Positions 8,640 to 17,603 of a DNA stretch of 64,000 bases are shown here, piece by piece. A model generated the notes under the pieces. That model was not told the DNA's origin and did not search any database. It saw only the letters and a program-made list of their open reading frames with translations. Within the stretch, counting starts at the first letter, position 1, and every line of letters starts with the position of its first letter. The position numbers and the translations under genes were made by a program. The DNA is taken from NCBI GenBank assembly GCA_003167255.1, contig PMTR01000074.1, positions 186,106 to 250,105 on the forward strand. Direction: 5' to 3'. This DNA comes from Bryobacterales bacterium (GTDB taxonomy: Bacteria > Acidobacteriota > Terriglobia > Bryobacterales > Bryobacteraceae).

Positions 8640-10443
8640 CGCGGGGAGTCTCCAGCGGGGACGCTTCCAGTACTTCCCGGTGGCGCCGGGCCGGCTGGAG
8701 TTCGCGATCGAAGTGCGGCGCGCCATCCTGCGCGACCGCCCGCAAGTGATCGCGGTGGAATTGCCGGTCACTCTTCAGTCGGCGTGGCTGCGGGCGGTCG
8801 CGCGGCTGCCGGAAATCTCACTGATCTTTTATCCCGACGAATCGGCCGGCGGAGACCGCGCCGTATACGTCCCGATTGAGCCGGCAGACCCCTTCACCGA
8901 AGCCATCCGCACGGGCCTCGAAACGGGCGCGGAAATCGTTTTCGCCGATCCCGACGCCGGCGAACGGCCCCATCTCAAAGACTCCTATCCGGATTCCTAC
9001 GCCGTCCGGCATGTGGGCCTGGATCGTTACGTCGAGGCGTACCGCGTCTACCCGCAGCCGCGCTCCGAAGAGCTGGCGCGCCATGCCGCCGGAATCGCGT
9101 GGAAATTGCAGGGCACCGACCCTTCGGCGCGCGTCCTGGTGGTGATTTCGCTCAACTTGCTCGATCCGGTACTGGACGCCATGGAGGAGCCGCAGGCACA
9201 GCCCCTGGCGCGGACTCATCGCGACGGAATCGAGCTGCTCAATGCCCACCCCGAATCGCTGGGCGAAGTCTGCGCCGAGTATCCGCAACTGCAGTGGCGA
9301 TACGAAGCCTACCGGCCGCTGCTCGCGGATGACAAGCTGATCGACCGGCGCCACGCGCAACTGGCCGTGCTGCGCGAGGCGGAGAAGGATTACGAAGCCA
9401 ATACCGGCGAGCGCATCGCGCATTGGCAGCGGCGGTTGCTGGCGCGCTATTCGCGCAACCTGGCGCTCGCCGGCAGCGATTTGAGCCCGGGCCTGTTCGA
9501 CCTGGCCGTGGCCGCGCGCGGCGTGGCCGACGATAATTACGCCTGGGAGGTCTGGGAAGCCGCCAGCCGCTACCCGCCGCAACAGACGGCCTGCGACCTG
9601 ATGACGGTGCGCATCGCCGGCGACGAAGTCTGGATGGACACGCGCCGCATCCGCCTGCGCCGCCGTCTGCCCAGCACCAAGCGCCGCCTGCGGCCCATCG
9701 GATTGAAGGCCCGCAAAAAGGAAAAGATTCCCGGCGAATGGGCCAGCCAGTTGAACGGCACGAGCATCTGCTCCTATCCGCCCGAAGACCTCATCATTGA
9801 GGACTACGGCCGCTTCCTGAAGAAGAAAGGCAAGAGCATCCTGTCCGAAGAGCGGGTGCGAGTCGAGCCCTTCACGACCTCGATCCTCGACGGAATCGAC
9901 ATGCGCGAGACCATCCGCAAATGGTACGAAGGGCGCATCTGGGTGCGCCAGTTTCAGAAGATACACGGCGAAGTGGGATCGATCGTAGTGATCTTCGATG
10001 ACGACCGCGACGACCGTTACCCCTATACCACGACGTGGCTCGGTGAGAACCAAAACGAATCGGATATGGCGTTTTACTCCACGTTGCCGTTCGATCACCT
10101 GGTGGGCCCAGGCATCGGCCGCGCCGAATACGGCGGCTTCCTGATGAGCCTTCCGGCGCGCCGCATGTACGACGTATGGCAGGACGCCGATTACGAATTG
10201 GCGGAATCGAAATCCGAGCGGTTGCTGCTGGCGGCGCTCGATTATTCCATCCACCACTACGTGGTCTATGTGGCCGCCAAGCCGCCGCGCTCGATCTTTA
10301 AGACCATCGCCTCACGGGTGGGCCGCACGGTCATCTATATCCCCATCGGTCAGCTCTCGCCGGTCTCGCTCAAAAAGATCCGGGTGGTGCACGTGCTCGA
10401 CGGCTACGACAAACGCGAGACCGCGAAGGACTACTTGTGGTGA
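8608..10443 (+). CDS. Unknown large protein coupled to MoxR ATPase
   Basis: 611 residues from ATG 8608, which overlaps the MoxR frame; an upstream extension of the frame is out-of-phase shadow of moxR. The N-terminal ~120 residues (AILRDRPQVIAVELPVT..., then GAEIVFADPD) recall the TraB/ChaN-like or DUF5682-like folds found beside MoxR ATPases, but this is a weak recollection. The middle is charged and the C-terminus alternates strands and helices. No signal peptide or membrane segment is seen. The 32-base overlap with the ATPase argues for an obligate pair. Function unassigned. Confidence 0.7.
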   Translation: MSQESDLRLPDAGSLQRGRFQYFPVAPGRLEFAIEVRRAILRDRPQVIAVELPVTLQSAWLRAVARLPEISLIFYPDESAGGDRAVYVPIEPADPFTEAIRTGLETGAEIVFADPDAGERPHLKDSYPDSYAVRHVGLDRYVEAYRVYPQPRSEELARHAAGIAWKLQGTDPSARVLVVISLNLLDPVLDAMEEPQAQPLARTHRDGIELLNAHPESLGEVCAEYPQLQWRYEAYRPLLADDKLIDRRHAQLAVLREAEKDYEANTGERIAHWQRRLLARYSRNLALAGSDLSPGLFDLAVAARGVADDNYAWEVWEAASRYPPQQTACDLMTVRIAGDEVWMDTRRIRLRRRLPSTKRRLRPIGLKARKKEKIPGEWASQLNGTSICSYPPEDLIIEDYGRFLKKKGKSILSEERVRVEPFTTSILDGIDMRETIRKWYEGRIWVRQFQKIHGEVGSIVVIFDDDRDDRYPYTTTWLGENQNESDMAFYSTLPFDHLVGPGIGRAEYGGFLMSLPARRMYDVWQDADYELAESKSERLLLAALDYSIHHYVVYVAAKPPRSIFKTIASRVGRTVIYIPIGQLSPVSLKKIRVVHVLDGYDKRETAKDYLW

Positions 10444-10515
10444 GGCGGGGGAACTTAATGCGGTTGACTGAAGCGCTGCAGCGCGGCACAAGCGAGGTTT
10501 GGCGACTCTGCGGTC

Positions 10516-10532
10516 AAGTGAACTCCACTCGG
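10516..10532 (+). repeat. Left member of an imperfect direct repeat flanking the DGQHR/methylase island
   Basis: AAGTGAACTCCACTCGG here and AAGTGAACACCATCGG at 13865-13880 lie just outside the two A/T-rich genes. They could be att-like or target-site remnants, or chance; the match is imperfect and short. Confidence 0.3.
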
Positions 10533-10544
10533 ATGACGCGCCGC

Positions 10545-10574
10545 TTGCTACACTGCCATCTGGGTGGTTATAAA
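10545..10574 (+). promoter_or_regulatory. Candidate sigma-70 promoter for the DGQHR gene
   Basis: TTGCTA (10545-10550) and TATAAA (10569-10574) are separated by 18 bases in the short A/T-richer leader upstream of the 10601 start. This would give a transcript beginning near 10581, about 20 bases before the ATG. An AGGAGG at about 10577 is too far from that ATG to be ideal. Confidence 0.4.
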
Positions 10575-10600
10575 TAGGAGGTGCCCTTACTCTCGGCCTT

Positions 10601-12883
10601 ATGCTGAATAACATTTTTCCGGTAGACGACCTTCGGTCACTTGCGCGGAGAAAGAACAACTCGTCGGAGTTGAAGAGTCTACCAAAGAGCGCCGATTCTA
10701 GTCTCCTGATAAGTGACGGATGGCAACAGCATCGCGAGGGAGCGACAACGGTCAGACTAATCCGCAAGAAGACGAAAAGCGTTCTGCTTGCGGACAGGGT
10801 TTGGTGCCTGCTGTACAAGATGGGCTTCACACACCTCTCGGGTGAGGGCGGAGCGCAGCTTCTGCTCGATCCGAAGAGCGAGGGTGGTGCCTACAACCAA
10901 ATCGATGTTGTCGGGCTGGATCCAGAAGTTGCTGTGGCCATAGAGTGTAAATCGGCTGAACAGCCTCGCAAGTATGGTGACTTCCAAAAGGACCTTGCGA
11001 AACACGCGCTAATGCGTCAGCGATTCGCCAGTTCTGTTGCGGCTCTGTTCCCGGCGCCCCACAAGAGGGTCTCCATCATCGTTATGTTCACGTGGGATTT
11101 CATTTTGACGGATAATGATATTCAACGTGCCAAGAACGAAAATGTTGTCTTGCTCAATGAAAAGGACCTCAACTACTACGAACTTCTTGCTGGCCATCTA
11201 GGGCAGGCCGCCAAGTACCAGTTCTTTGCCGACATGTTGCCCGGGAAGCGAGTGCACGGCCTAGAGCTACGCATCCCCGCGCTGCAAAGCAAATTTGGCA
11301 AGTACACCTATTACACATTCTCAATTGCTCCCGAGTACCTGCTCAAGATCGCCTATGTTTCGCATCGAGCGAAGGGCAAAGCAGCTGACGTTGACACCTA
11401 CCAGCGGATGATCAAGAAAGCTCGACTCAAGAAGATTCGCGAATACATTGATGCGAATGGCATCTTTCCCACCAACATCGTCATAAGTCTCGAGGGAAAG
11501 AGGCACGTTAACTTCGAACCTTGGAAGCAAACGGGTAGAGAGGAGGGCGCAAAACACGGCACTCTGATCCTCACACCGTCCTACAGGTGTGCATGGATCA
11601 TCGATGGTCAGCACAGGCTCTTTGCCTATTCCGGCCATGACAAGGCGAAATCGAGTCATCTCAGTGTCCTGGCCTTTGAAGGGTTGCCAGCCAGTAAACA
11701 AGCGCAGTTGTTCATCGATATTAACCACGAGCAGAAGAGTGTTAAGCGGAGCCTGCTTCAGGAGCTTTACGCGGAGTTGAATTGGGATGCCGAGGACGAC
11801 GATAAGAGGGTCAATGCAATCGTATCTAAAGCGGTGCAGGCCCTAAACGAGGACAAGGAATCGCCGTTTTATGGGCGTATCCTGTTGGCTGACGAGGGTC
11901 GGACTGACACCCGATGCATCACTCTAGAAAGCCTGTTCCGCACTTTGAATCAGCCGGGTATGTTTGTGATCAAGCCAGCCGTGGATTACGGTCCATTTTG
12001 GACAGCGGAGAACGAGACCACCCTTAAGCGCGTGATCCAAGTCATCAATGGCTGGTTCGGCTTCATCCGTGATGCGAGCACTGAATGGTGGGCGCTTGGC
12101 CAGGCTGAGGGCGGCGGGCTTTCGATGAACGACGGCGTTAGCATATGCATGACCGTCCTGCGGAGCATTTTCAGTTATCTGCTTGAGAAGAAACACCTAA
12201 AGCTTATTCATTTTGCAAACAGCGAGCTAGTGGCTGTATTACGGCCCTATGGCCAGGTGCTCGGACAACACCTGTCCAGCTACTCGGAGGAACAGCGCCG
12301 TGAGTTTCGCGTCGGCGCAAGAGGCAACCAAGGACAGACGGCCACGCGAAGAAAGTGTGAGAAGGCGCTAAACGAAAAGTTCTCTGACTTCGAGCCACCG
12401 GGCTTAGCTGAGGCCCTTCGTGCCCAAGAGGCACAGACGAACGAGCAGGCCTATAGGGTGATTGTCGACCTCGAAAAGCGACTCTTTGAGTTTGTCCTCG
12501 GGACTCTGAAGTTGGAGTTTGGTAACGATGAGGCAGAGACATGGTGGTACTCTGGTGTCCCGCCGCAGATTCGCAAGAAGGCAGCAGAACGGTTCGAAGA
12601 GGAAAAGGGGAAAGGCAAGAAAGAGGGCTACGTAGACCTTATTGATCTGCGTACTATAGTGGTCAGCAACTGGCCTCTTTTCCAAGACTCCTTGGGATTT
12701 GGCAGGTCGGGTAACAAAGACGCGAAGACGGATTGGATGCACAAGCTGAACGAAGCACGCAAGATTGTCATGCATGGGACCAAGCAACAGACCGTCAGCT
12801 TTGAGCAACTCGCGCAGTTGCGGGAGTACGATCATATGCTTACGGAGAAGCTCAATGGTCAGGAAGCCGATTCCGAGTCATGA
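10601..12883 (+). CDS. PD-(D/E)XK-like nuclease fused to DndB-like DGQHR domain
   Basis: 760 residues. The N-terminal region carries a restriction-endonuclease-like core: NQID (D102) and, after a beta strand, ECK (E115, K117), the D...(E)xK pattern of PD-(D/E)XK enzymes. From about residue 220 a DGQHR domain follows, with the name-giving motif at 335-339 (WIIDGQHRLFAY) and the supporting FIDINHEQK block, as in DndB-type proteins of DNA phosphorothioation systems. The C-terminal ~250 residues are helical. No dndA, dndC, dndD or dndE is seen. A DNA adenine methylase follows after 49 bases. Base composition is clearly more A/T-rich than in neighbours, suggesting recent transfer. The start is uncertain: the AGGAGG at ~10577 is distant. 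Nuclease activity is an inference. Confidence 0.8.
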   Translation: MLNNIFPVDDLRSLARRKNNSSELKSLPKSADSSLLISDGWQQHREGATTVRLIRKKTKSVLLADRVWCLLYKMGFTHLSGEGGAQLLLDPKSEGGAYNQIDVVGLDPEVAVAIECKSAEQPRKYGDFQKDLAKHALMRQRFASSVAALFPAPHKRVSIIVMFTWDFILTDNDIQRAKNENVVLLNEKDLNYYELLAGHLGQAAKYQFFADMLPGKRVHGLELRIPALQSKFGKYTYYTFSIAPEYLLKIAYVSHRAKGKAADVDTYQRMIKKARLKKIREYIDANGIFPTNIVISLEGKRHVNFEPWKQTGREEGAKHGTLILTPSYRCAWIIDGQHRLFAYSGHDKAKSSHLSVLAFEGLPASKQAQLFIDINHEQKSVKRSLLQELYAELNWDAEDDDKRVNAIVSKAVQALNEDKESPFYGRILLADEGRTDTRCITLESLFRTLNQPGMFVIKPAVDYGPFWTAENETTLKRVIQVINGWFGFIRDASTEWWALGQAEGGGLSMNDGVSICMTVLRSIFSYLLEKKHLKLIHFANSELVAVLRPYGQVLGQHLSSYSEEQRREFRVGARGNQGQTATRRKCEKALNEKFSDFEPPGLAEALRAQEAQTNEQAYRVIVDLEKRLFEFVLGTLKLEFGNDEAETWWYSGVPPQIRKKAAERFEEEKGKGKKEGYVDLIDLRTIVVSNWPLFQDSLGFGRSGNKDAKTDWMHKLNEARKIVMHGTKQQTVSFEQLAQLREYDHMLTEKLNGQEADSES

Positions 12884-12932
12884 TTGCCTGGGGGAGCGTC
12901 GGTACCCGCAGTGACCTGTCTAGGCACATGGT

Positions 12933-13838
12933 ATGAGTTCAAGTGCACCTGTCATTCCCTCTCCGCAGGCCAGAGCCAAGCCATTCTTGAAGTGGCCGGG
13001 GGGGAAACGTTGGCTGACCCGGCACCTGCTGGGTCTCTTGAATGGGTCTAGCTATCGGCGATACTTTGAACCATTCCTCGGTGGCGGAGCTCTGTTTTTT
13101 GCTCTTCAGCCGGAGAAGGCTGCACTATCCGACGTCAACAGCGACTTGATTAATGTCTATGTTCAAGTGAGGAACCGTCCACATGAGCTGATCCGCCGAC
13201 TGAAGGACCTTTCGGTAGACAAGGCAACTTACGCCCGCTTCCGTAGCGCGGACCCTAAGCTGAATCTTGACCGCGCGGTTCGGTTCTTGTATTTGAATCG
13301 CACCGCCTTTGGTGGTATGTATCGCTTGAACCGGCAGGGTTCGTTTAATGTTCCATTTGGCGGCGGCCAGCGCACGCCAGAGCCGCTCTGGAATGAGAAT
13401 CTCCTGCAGGAAGCATCGAAGGCTCTCAAGGGTGCCCAACTGCAGACAAGTGATTTTCAGGAGCTGCTAGCTGACGCAGGGGAGGGGGATCTCGTTTACT
13501 GTGATCCGACCTATACGGTCGCCCATAATAATAACGGTTTTGTGCGGTACAACGAACGCAACTTCAGTTGGGATGATCAGAAGCGACTCGCAGACACCTG
13601 TCAGCGGCTCGCCCGTGAAGGTGCAACCGTACTTGTCAGCAACGCGGACCACGACGACATTATCCGGCTCTATGATCCGACGAGAGTCTATCGCCTGGAT
13701 CGAATGAGTGTACTGTGTCCAGCTTCCGAGAAACGCAAACCGACAACGGAGCTCCTCCTGTTGTTTGATTCCCGCCGAACAAAACGTCCTGCCCAAAGGG
13801 TTCGCAGACCATTTGGCCGTATTACGCCCGATGCGTAG
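12933..13838 (+). CDS. D12-class DNA adenine-N6 methyltransferase (Dam family)
   Basis: 301 residues. The Dam-type N-terminus KPFLKWPGGKRWL (residues 16-28), the SAM-binding motif FEPFLGGGALFF (45-56), and motif IV YCDPTYTVAHNNNGFVRYN starting at 189 are all present. Motif IV reads DPTY, a variant of the usual DPPY; it may be tolerated in this subfamily. Sequence specificity cannot be read, although Dam/DpnIIA relatives often modify GATC. Its position directly after the nuclease-DGQHR gene and its shared A/T-rich composition suggest one transferred unit, with the methylase protecting or marking host DNA. Confidence 0.88.
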   Translation: MSSSAPVIPSPQARAKPFLKWPGGKRWLTRHLLGLLNGSSYRRYFEPFLGGGALFFALQPEKAALSDVNSDLINVYVQVRNRPHELIRRLKDLSVDKATYARFRSADPKLNLDRAVRFLYLNRTAFGGMYRLNRQGSFNVPFGGGQRTPEPLWNENLLQEASKALKGAQLQTSDFQELLADAGEGDLVYCDPTYTVAHNNNGFVRYNERNFSWDDQKRLADTCQRLAREGATVLVSNADHDDIIRLYDPTRVYRLDRMSVLCPASEKRKPTTELLLLFDSRRTKRPAQRVRRPFGRITPDA

Positions 13839-13864
13839 AAATGCCGATTGCCGCTCAACGAGTG

Positions 13865-13880
13865 AAGTGAACACCATCGG
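13865..13880 (+). repeat. Right member of the imperfect direct repeat flanking the island
   Basis: AAGTGAACACCATCGG, partner of 10516-10532. A short tandem repeat of CCCAGGCCTA follows at about 13893-13914, between the methylase and the convergent regulator gene. Confidence 0.3.
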
Positions 13881-13973
13881 GGCTTAACCCAACCCAGGCC
13901 TAGCCCAGGCCTAACCCGCATGTCTCGTCGGCTTTCTGCTGGCGCGAAACCTGGCGGGAACAGCCCCCTAATG

Positions 13974-15344
13974 TCACGTCACGGCCGATTCCAGGCTGCG
14001 CACTTTGGCGGAGAGAGTGGTGCGCTTGAGGCACAACATCTCCGCCGCGGCCTTCTTGTTGCCACCGGTCTTACGCAAGGCCTGCTCCAGAATACTTCGC
14101 TCGATTTGCGCCAGGGTCCGCTCGTAGTCCATTCCTTGATCGGGCACCGAGATGACCGGCGGATCGACAGTCCCCATGCGGGAGCGGGAGGGGGCGGGAA
14201 GCGCAAAGTCGGCGGGCGCCAGCGTCTTGCGATCGCCACTCAGAGCCACCGCCATGGCGATGAAATTCTCCAGTTGGCGCACGTTGCCGGGCCATGAGTA
14301 GCCCGACAGCCGCTCCACGGCTTCCGGGGAAAGGATCTTCGCCGCAATCCCCTCCGATTTACAGATCTTCTCGACCAGGAAGGGCGCGATGACCGCGATA
14401 TCCTGCCGCCGTTCGCGCAACGGCGGCATGTGAATGGGGACCACGTTCAGCCGGTAGTACAGGTCTTCGCGGAATTTGCCCTGTTCGATGCGCCCGTTCA
14501 GGTCGCAATTGGTGGCGGCCACCACCCGCACGTCCAGATGAATCGTCTCGGAGCTGCCGAGTCTCTGGAATTCCCGTTCCTGCAGCACGCGCAGCAGTTT
14601 GGCTTGCAGGTCCAAAGGTAAATCCCCGATTTCATCCAGAAATAGGGTTCCTCCCTGAGCCTCTTCGAACCGGCCGACGCGGTTCTGGACGGCGCCTGTG
14701 AATGCGCCGCGCACGTGTCCGAACAATTCGGCTTCCAGGAGATGTTCCGGCAGCGCGCTGCAGTTGACAGCCACCCACGGCGACCGGCGTCGCGCGCCGG
14801 CCAGGTGCAGGGCGCGGGCGGCGAGTTCCTTGCCGGTTCCGGTTTCGCCGGTGATCAGGACGGTCGAGCGCCGGCCGCCGACCAGCCTGATAATATGGCC
14901 GACCCGGCGCATTTCGCGGCTATCGCCAATCAACAAACGCTCCCACTCTTCGCGCCCCACCTGTTCGGCCAGGCGGGCCAGGTCGTGCGTACGGCGTTCC
15001 TCGATGGCCTGCTCAATCTGCGCGGCGGCCTCATCGCCCGAGGCCAGGAATTGGTACACTCCCAACCGGGCCAGGCGGACCGCATCGAAGACCGAGGCGT
15101 GGGGGTCGCGAATCAGCACGGGAATCGACGGAGCCAGCCTTTGCACTGCTTCCAAAAGTTCGCACGGAGTCCAGCCGATCGCCGGGAAGCTCAGGACGAT
15201 GGCGCTGAAGTCCTTCTGGCGGAGGACCTCGAAGGCCGTTTCGGGAGGAAGCCACTCGATGCCGTAAGTTATTGAAAGCTTGGAGCACTCCTCCCCGGAA
15301 CGGGGTGGCTCGGTGGCAATCCAAAGAAGTTTTTGGGCCTCCAT
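13974..15344 (-). CDS. Sigma-54-dependent activator with pseudo-receiver, FleQ-like
   Basis: 456 residues. The N-terminal ~125 residues look like a receiver fold, but the phospho-acceptor aspartate is absent ([10 protein letters not shown], Ser at ~52), so it should not respond to a kinase. The AAA+ domain is intact: GETGTGKE Walker [11 protein letters not shown] for sigma-54 contact, [11 protein letters not shown]alker B and PLRERRQDI. It ends in a Fis-type HTH ([11 protein letters not shown]). Because the gene diverges from flgM-flgN-flgK-flgL and resembles FleQ/FlrA in its degenerate receiver, a role as flagellar regulator is inferred. Confidence 0.9.
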   Translation of the reverse strand: MEAQKLLWIATEPPRSGEECSKLSITYGIEWLPPETAFEVLRQKDFSAIVLSFPAIGWTPCELLEAVQRLAPSIPVLIRDPHASVFDAVRLARLGVYQFLASGDEAAAQIEQAIEERRTHDLARLAEQVGREEWERLLIGDSREMRRVGHIIRLVGGRRSTVLITGETGTGKELAARALHLAGARRRSPWVAVNCSALPEHLLEAELFGHVRGAFTGAVQNRVGRFEEAQGGTLFLDEIGDLPLDLQAKLLRVLQEREFQRLGSSETIHLDVRVVAATNCDLNGRIEQGKFREDLYYRLNVVPIHMPPLRERRQDIAVIAPFLVEKICKSEGIAAKILSPEAVERLSGYSWPGNVRQLENFIAMAVALSGDRKTLAPADFALPAPSRSRMGTVDPPVISVPDQGMDYERTLAQIERSILEQALRKTGGNKKAAAEMLCLKRTTLSAKVRSLESAVT

Positions 15345-15418
15345 GGCGGTTACACCCAGCTATCGGCGGTGGCCGCGAAAACTTTAGCAAAGAGTATCCT
15401 CTTTTCGTGAAATCCGGC

Positions 15419-15446
15419 TAAAGCGCAGGGAGCGGGATGCCGATAT
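15419..15446 (+). promoter_or_regulatory. Sigma-28 (FliA) promoter of flgM operon
   Basis: TAAAG at 15419 and GCCGATAT at 15439-15446 with 16 bases between; the enterobacterial consensus is TAAA-N15-GCCGATAA. It lies 30 bases before the flgM ATG. A FliA-dependent flgM operon is the classic late-flagellar arrangement, and fliA is present in the window. Confidence 0.65.
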
Positions 15447-15476
15447 GTAGTACAGCGGCAGGAATGGCATGCAGGT

Positions 15477-15779
15477 ATGAAAGTCTATGATGTGAATCTG
15501 ACGGGCCCCTCGGCGAGCGAATCCGGGCGGGCACAAGAGACCCAGAAGGCGGATAGGGACAGCAATTCCCGGCCGGCCACAGCGAATTCCTCGGGTGACC
15601 GCGTGGAACTGTCGGGCACCATGGCGCGCATTTCGCGCGCCGTATCCTCATATAGCACGGACCGAGCCAGCAAAGTGCAAGCTTTGGCGCAGCAATACCA
15701 GAGCGGCAACTACCGGCCGGATTCCGTGCAGACCAGCCAGGGCATGGTCGCGGAAGCCCTCGGCGGCGGAACCACGTAA
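15477..15779 (+). CDS. flgM: Anti-sigma-28 factor FlgM
   Basis: 100 residues, the usual FlgM size. It binds FliA and holds it inactive until hook completion allows FlgM export. The N-terminal half is polar and low complexity, as expected for an intrinsically disordered protein (SRPATANSSGDRVELSG). The C-terminal half has the conserved binding region with DRASKVQALAQQYQSGNYRP and a terminal helix. First gene of flgM-flgN-flgK-flgL; one base separates it from the next start. Confidence 0.93.
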   Translation: MKVYDVNLTGPSASESGRAQETQKADRDSNSRPATANSSGDRVELSGTMARISRAVSSYSTDRASKVQALAQQYQSGNYRPDSVQTSQGMVAEALGGGTT

Positions 15780-15780
15780 G

Positions 15781-16143
15781 ATGCCGGCCGCGGACACGGC
15801 GGAGCATTTGTCGGCGGCCCGCTCGGAAGTGAAGCGGGCTTGCCACCTTTTGGAGGCACCCAGTCCGGCATCGCTGGAGGCCAGCTCAAGCGCCCTGGAG
15901 CGGGCGGTCTCCGGCCTCAACGATTGGCGGTGCGGGATACGGCCGGGTCTGGCTGACGCCCATTTCGCGGCCAAGGTCCGCCAGTTGCGGGCGGAGTTGC
16001 GGCATGCCGGCCGGTTGCTCGAAAGCGCGGCGGATTTCTATCGGGGTTGGGAGCGGATCCTGGGAGCGATGAGTGGCGGGTACACGGCCGGCGGCGAGCC
16101 CGCACCGGTGGCGCGCACCGGAAAGCTCTACTGCCAGGGATAG
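15781..16143 (+). CDS. flgN: FlgN-like chaperone for hook-associated proteins
   Basis: 120 residues, mostly helical, starting at ATG 15781 one base after the flgM stop. FlgN binds FlgK and FlgL and delivers them to FlhA. Sequence identity to characterised FlgN is too low to judge by eye, but the C-terminal YRGWERILGAMSGGYTAGG segment looks like acidobacterial FlgN. The position between flgM and flgK is the normal flgN slot. Assignment is therefore mainly contextual. Confidence 0.7.
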   Translation: MPAADTAEHLSAARSEVKRACHLLEAPSPASLEASSSALERAVSGLNDWRCGIRPGLADAHFAAKVRQLRAELRHAGRLLESAADFYRGWERILGAMSGGYTAGGEPAPVARTGKLYCQG

Positions 16144-16149
16144 GCGGCG

Positions 16150-17595
16150 ATGGCCAACATCCTCTCTTCGCTCATCTCGGCAGCCGGCGCGCTGGACGCC
16201 TTCACCCAGGCCCTCGATGTCACCCAGAATAACGTCGCCAACGCACAAACGCCCGGTTATGCGAATCAGACTCAGCTCCTGACCGCCATTCCGTTCGACC
16301 CATCCAACGGGTCGACCGGTGGAGTGCGCGCGGCGGAGGTGGTCAGCTCGCGAGACCAGTACGCCGAACAGGCGGTCCGCCAGCAGAACGTCTTGCTGGG
16401 GCAGGCGCAGCAGAACGTCACCAGCTTCACGTCGCTTCAATCCCTGTTCGATATCTCCGGTAATTCCGGGATACCCCTGGCGCTCAACAACCTGTTTACA
16501 AGCTTCTCGGCGTGGGGGCAGACGCCCACCAGCACGGATGCGCGCCAGAACGTGATCGACAGCGCGACCGACCTGGCCAACGCCTTCCAGCAAACCGCCA
16601 CCGGCATGGCCCAGGCAGCGCAGAACAACAGCAGTCAGATCGATCAAACGGTGGTCCAGATCAATCAACTGGCGGGGCAACTGGCCGGTTATAACTCGCA
16701 GGCCATGAGCGACGCGACCCCGGACGCCGGCTTGGATGCGCAAATCAATTCCACGCTGGAGCAACTGTCGCAATACGTCAACTTTACCGCCAGCCAGCAG
16801 TCGAATGGCTCGGTCACGGTGTTAGTCAACGGGCAGGTTCCGCTGGTGATCGGCGACAAGACCTATGCGTTGCAGGGCCAGGCCGTGACGCCCGGTCCGG
16901 CATCGCCGAATCCCGGCGCGCCGCCCACCATGAGCATTCGGTCGTCGGACGGCACCGACATCACCTCGCAAGTGACCAGCGGCCAGCTCGGTGCGCTGGT
17001 GAACCTTGCCAATAACGTGTTCCCCCAATACCTGGGCGATGGCAATAACGCCGGCGACCTGAACACCATGGCGAAGCAGTTCGCCGACCGCGTCAACCAG
17101 CTCTTGACTCAGGGCAACATTTCCGACGGGCCGCCGCCGGTGGCCGGCGTGCCGCTGTTCACCTACGACACCACCAACGCTACCAATGTGGCGCAGACCC
17201 TGGCCGTCGATCCGACCGTCACCGCGGACCAGTTAGCCGCTATTTCCACCGGGCCGCCGGAAGTTTCCAATGGAGTTCCGCTGGCGCTTTCAGCGCTAGC
17301 CGATCCACGGTCCAGCGGCGACGAAATCAACGGCGCCAGTTTTACCGGATTCTACGGCCACATGGCGGCGACCATCGGCACCGACCTGAACGACGCCAAC
17401 GACAGCCTGCAAGTGCAGCAATCGGCGCTCGCCCAGGCGCAGAACCTGCGGCAGCAGGTGTCCGGGGTGTCGCTCGATGCGGAGGCCGCGGTTCTGCTTC
17501 AGTTCCAGCAGGCCTACGAAGCCAACTCGAAACTGATCACCATCCTGGACCAGTTATCGGAAGACACCATTAACATGCTTACCGCCACCTCCTGA
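16150..17595 (+). CDS. flgK: Hook-filament junction protein FlgK (HAP1)
   Basis: 481 residues. The N-terminus has the flagellar rod/hook motif ALDVTQNNVANAQTPGYANQ (residues 17-36), and the C-terminus the matching coiled-coil end VLLQFQQAYEANSKLITILD (about 455-474), which polymerise together at the hook tip. The variable central region (about 190-400) is rich in Thr, Asn and Pro. Length is in the family range. It follows flgN by 6 bases and precedes flgL by 8 bases. Confidence 0.95.
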   Translation: MANILSSLISAAGALDAFTQALDVTQNNVANAQTPGYANQTQLLTAIPFDPSNGSTGGVRAAEVVSSRDQYAEQAVRQQNVLLGQAQQNVTSFTSLQSLFDISGNSGIPLALNNLFTSFSAWGQTPTSTDARQNVIDSATDLANAFQQTATGMAQAAQNNSSQIDQTVVQINQLAGQLAGYNSQAMSDATPDAGLDAQINSTLEQLSQYVNFTASQQSNGSVTVLVNGQVPLVIGDKTYALQGQAVTPGPASPNPGAPPTMSIRSSDGTDITSQVTSGQLGALVNLANNVFPQYLGDGNNAGDLNTMAKQFADRVNQLLTQGNISDGPPPVAGVPLFTYDTTNATNVAQTLAVDPTVTADQLAAISTGPPEVSNGVPLALSALADPRSSGDEINGASFTGFYGHMAATIGTDLNDANDSLQVQQSALAQAQNLRQQVSGVSLDAEAAVLLQFQQAYEANSKLITILDQLSEDTINMLTATS

Positions 17596-17603
17596 GAACC
17601 GCC

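Noticed and set aside
10601..13838. Complete Dnd phosphorothioation system
   Set aside because: Only a DGQHR/DndB-like domain is present; no dndA, dndC, dndD, dndE or dndFGH-like genes are seen.
10444..13973. Prophage or integrative element
   Set aside because: No integrase, structural or replication gene is present; just two genes and a weak direct repeat.
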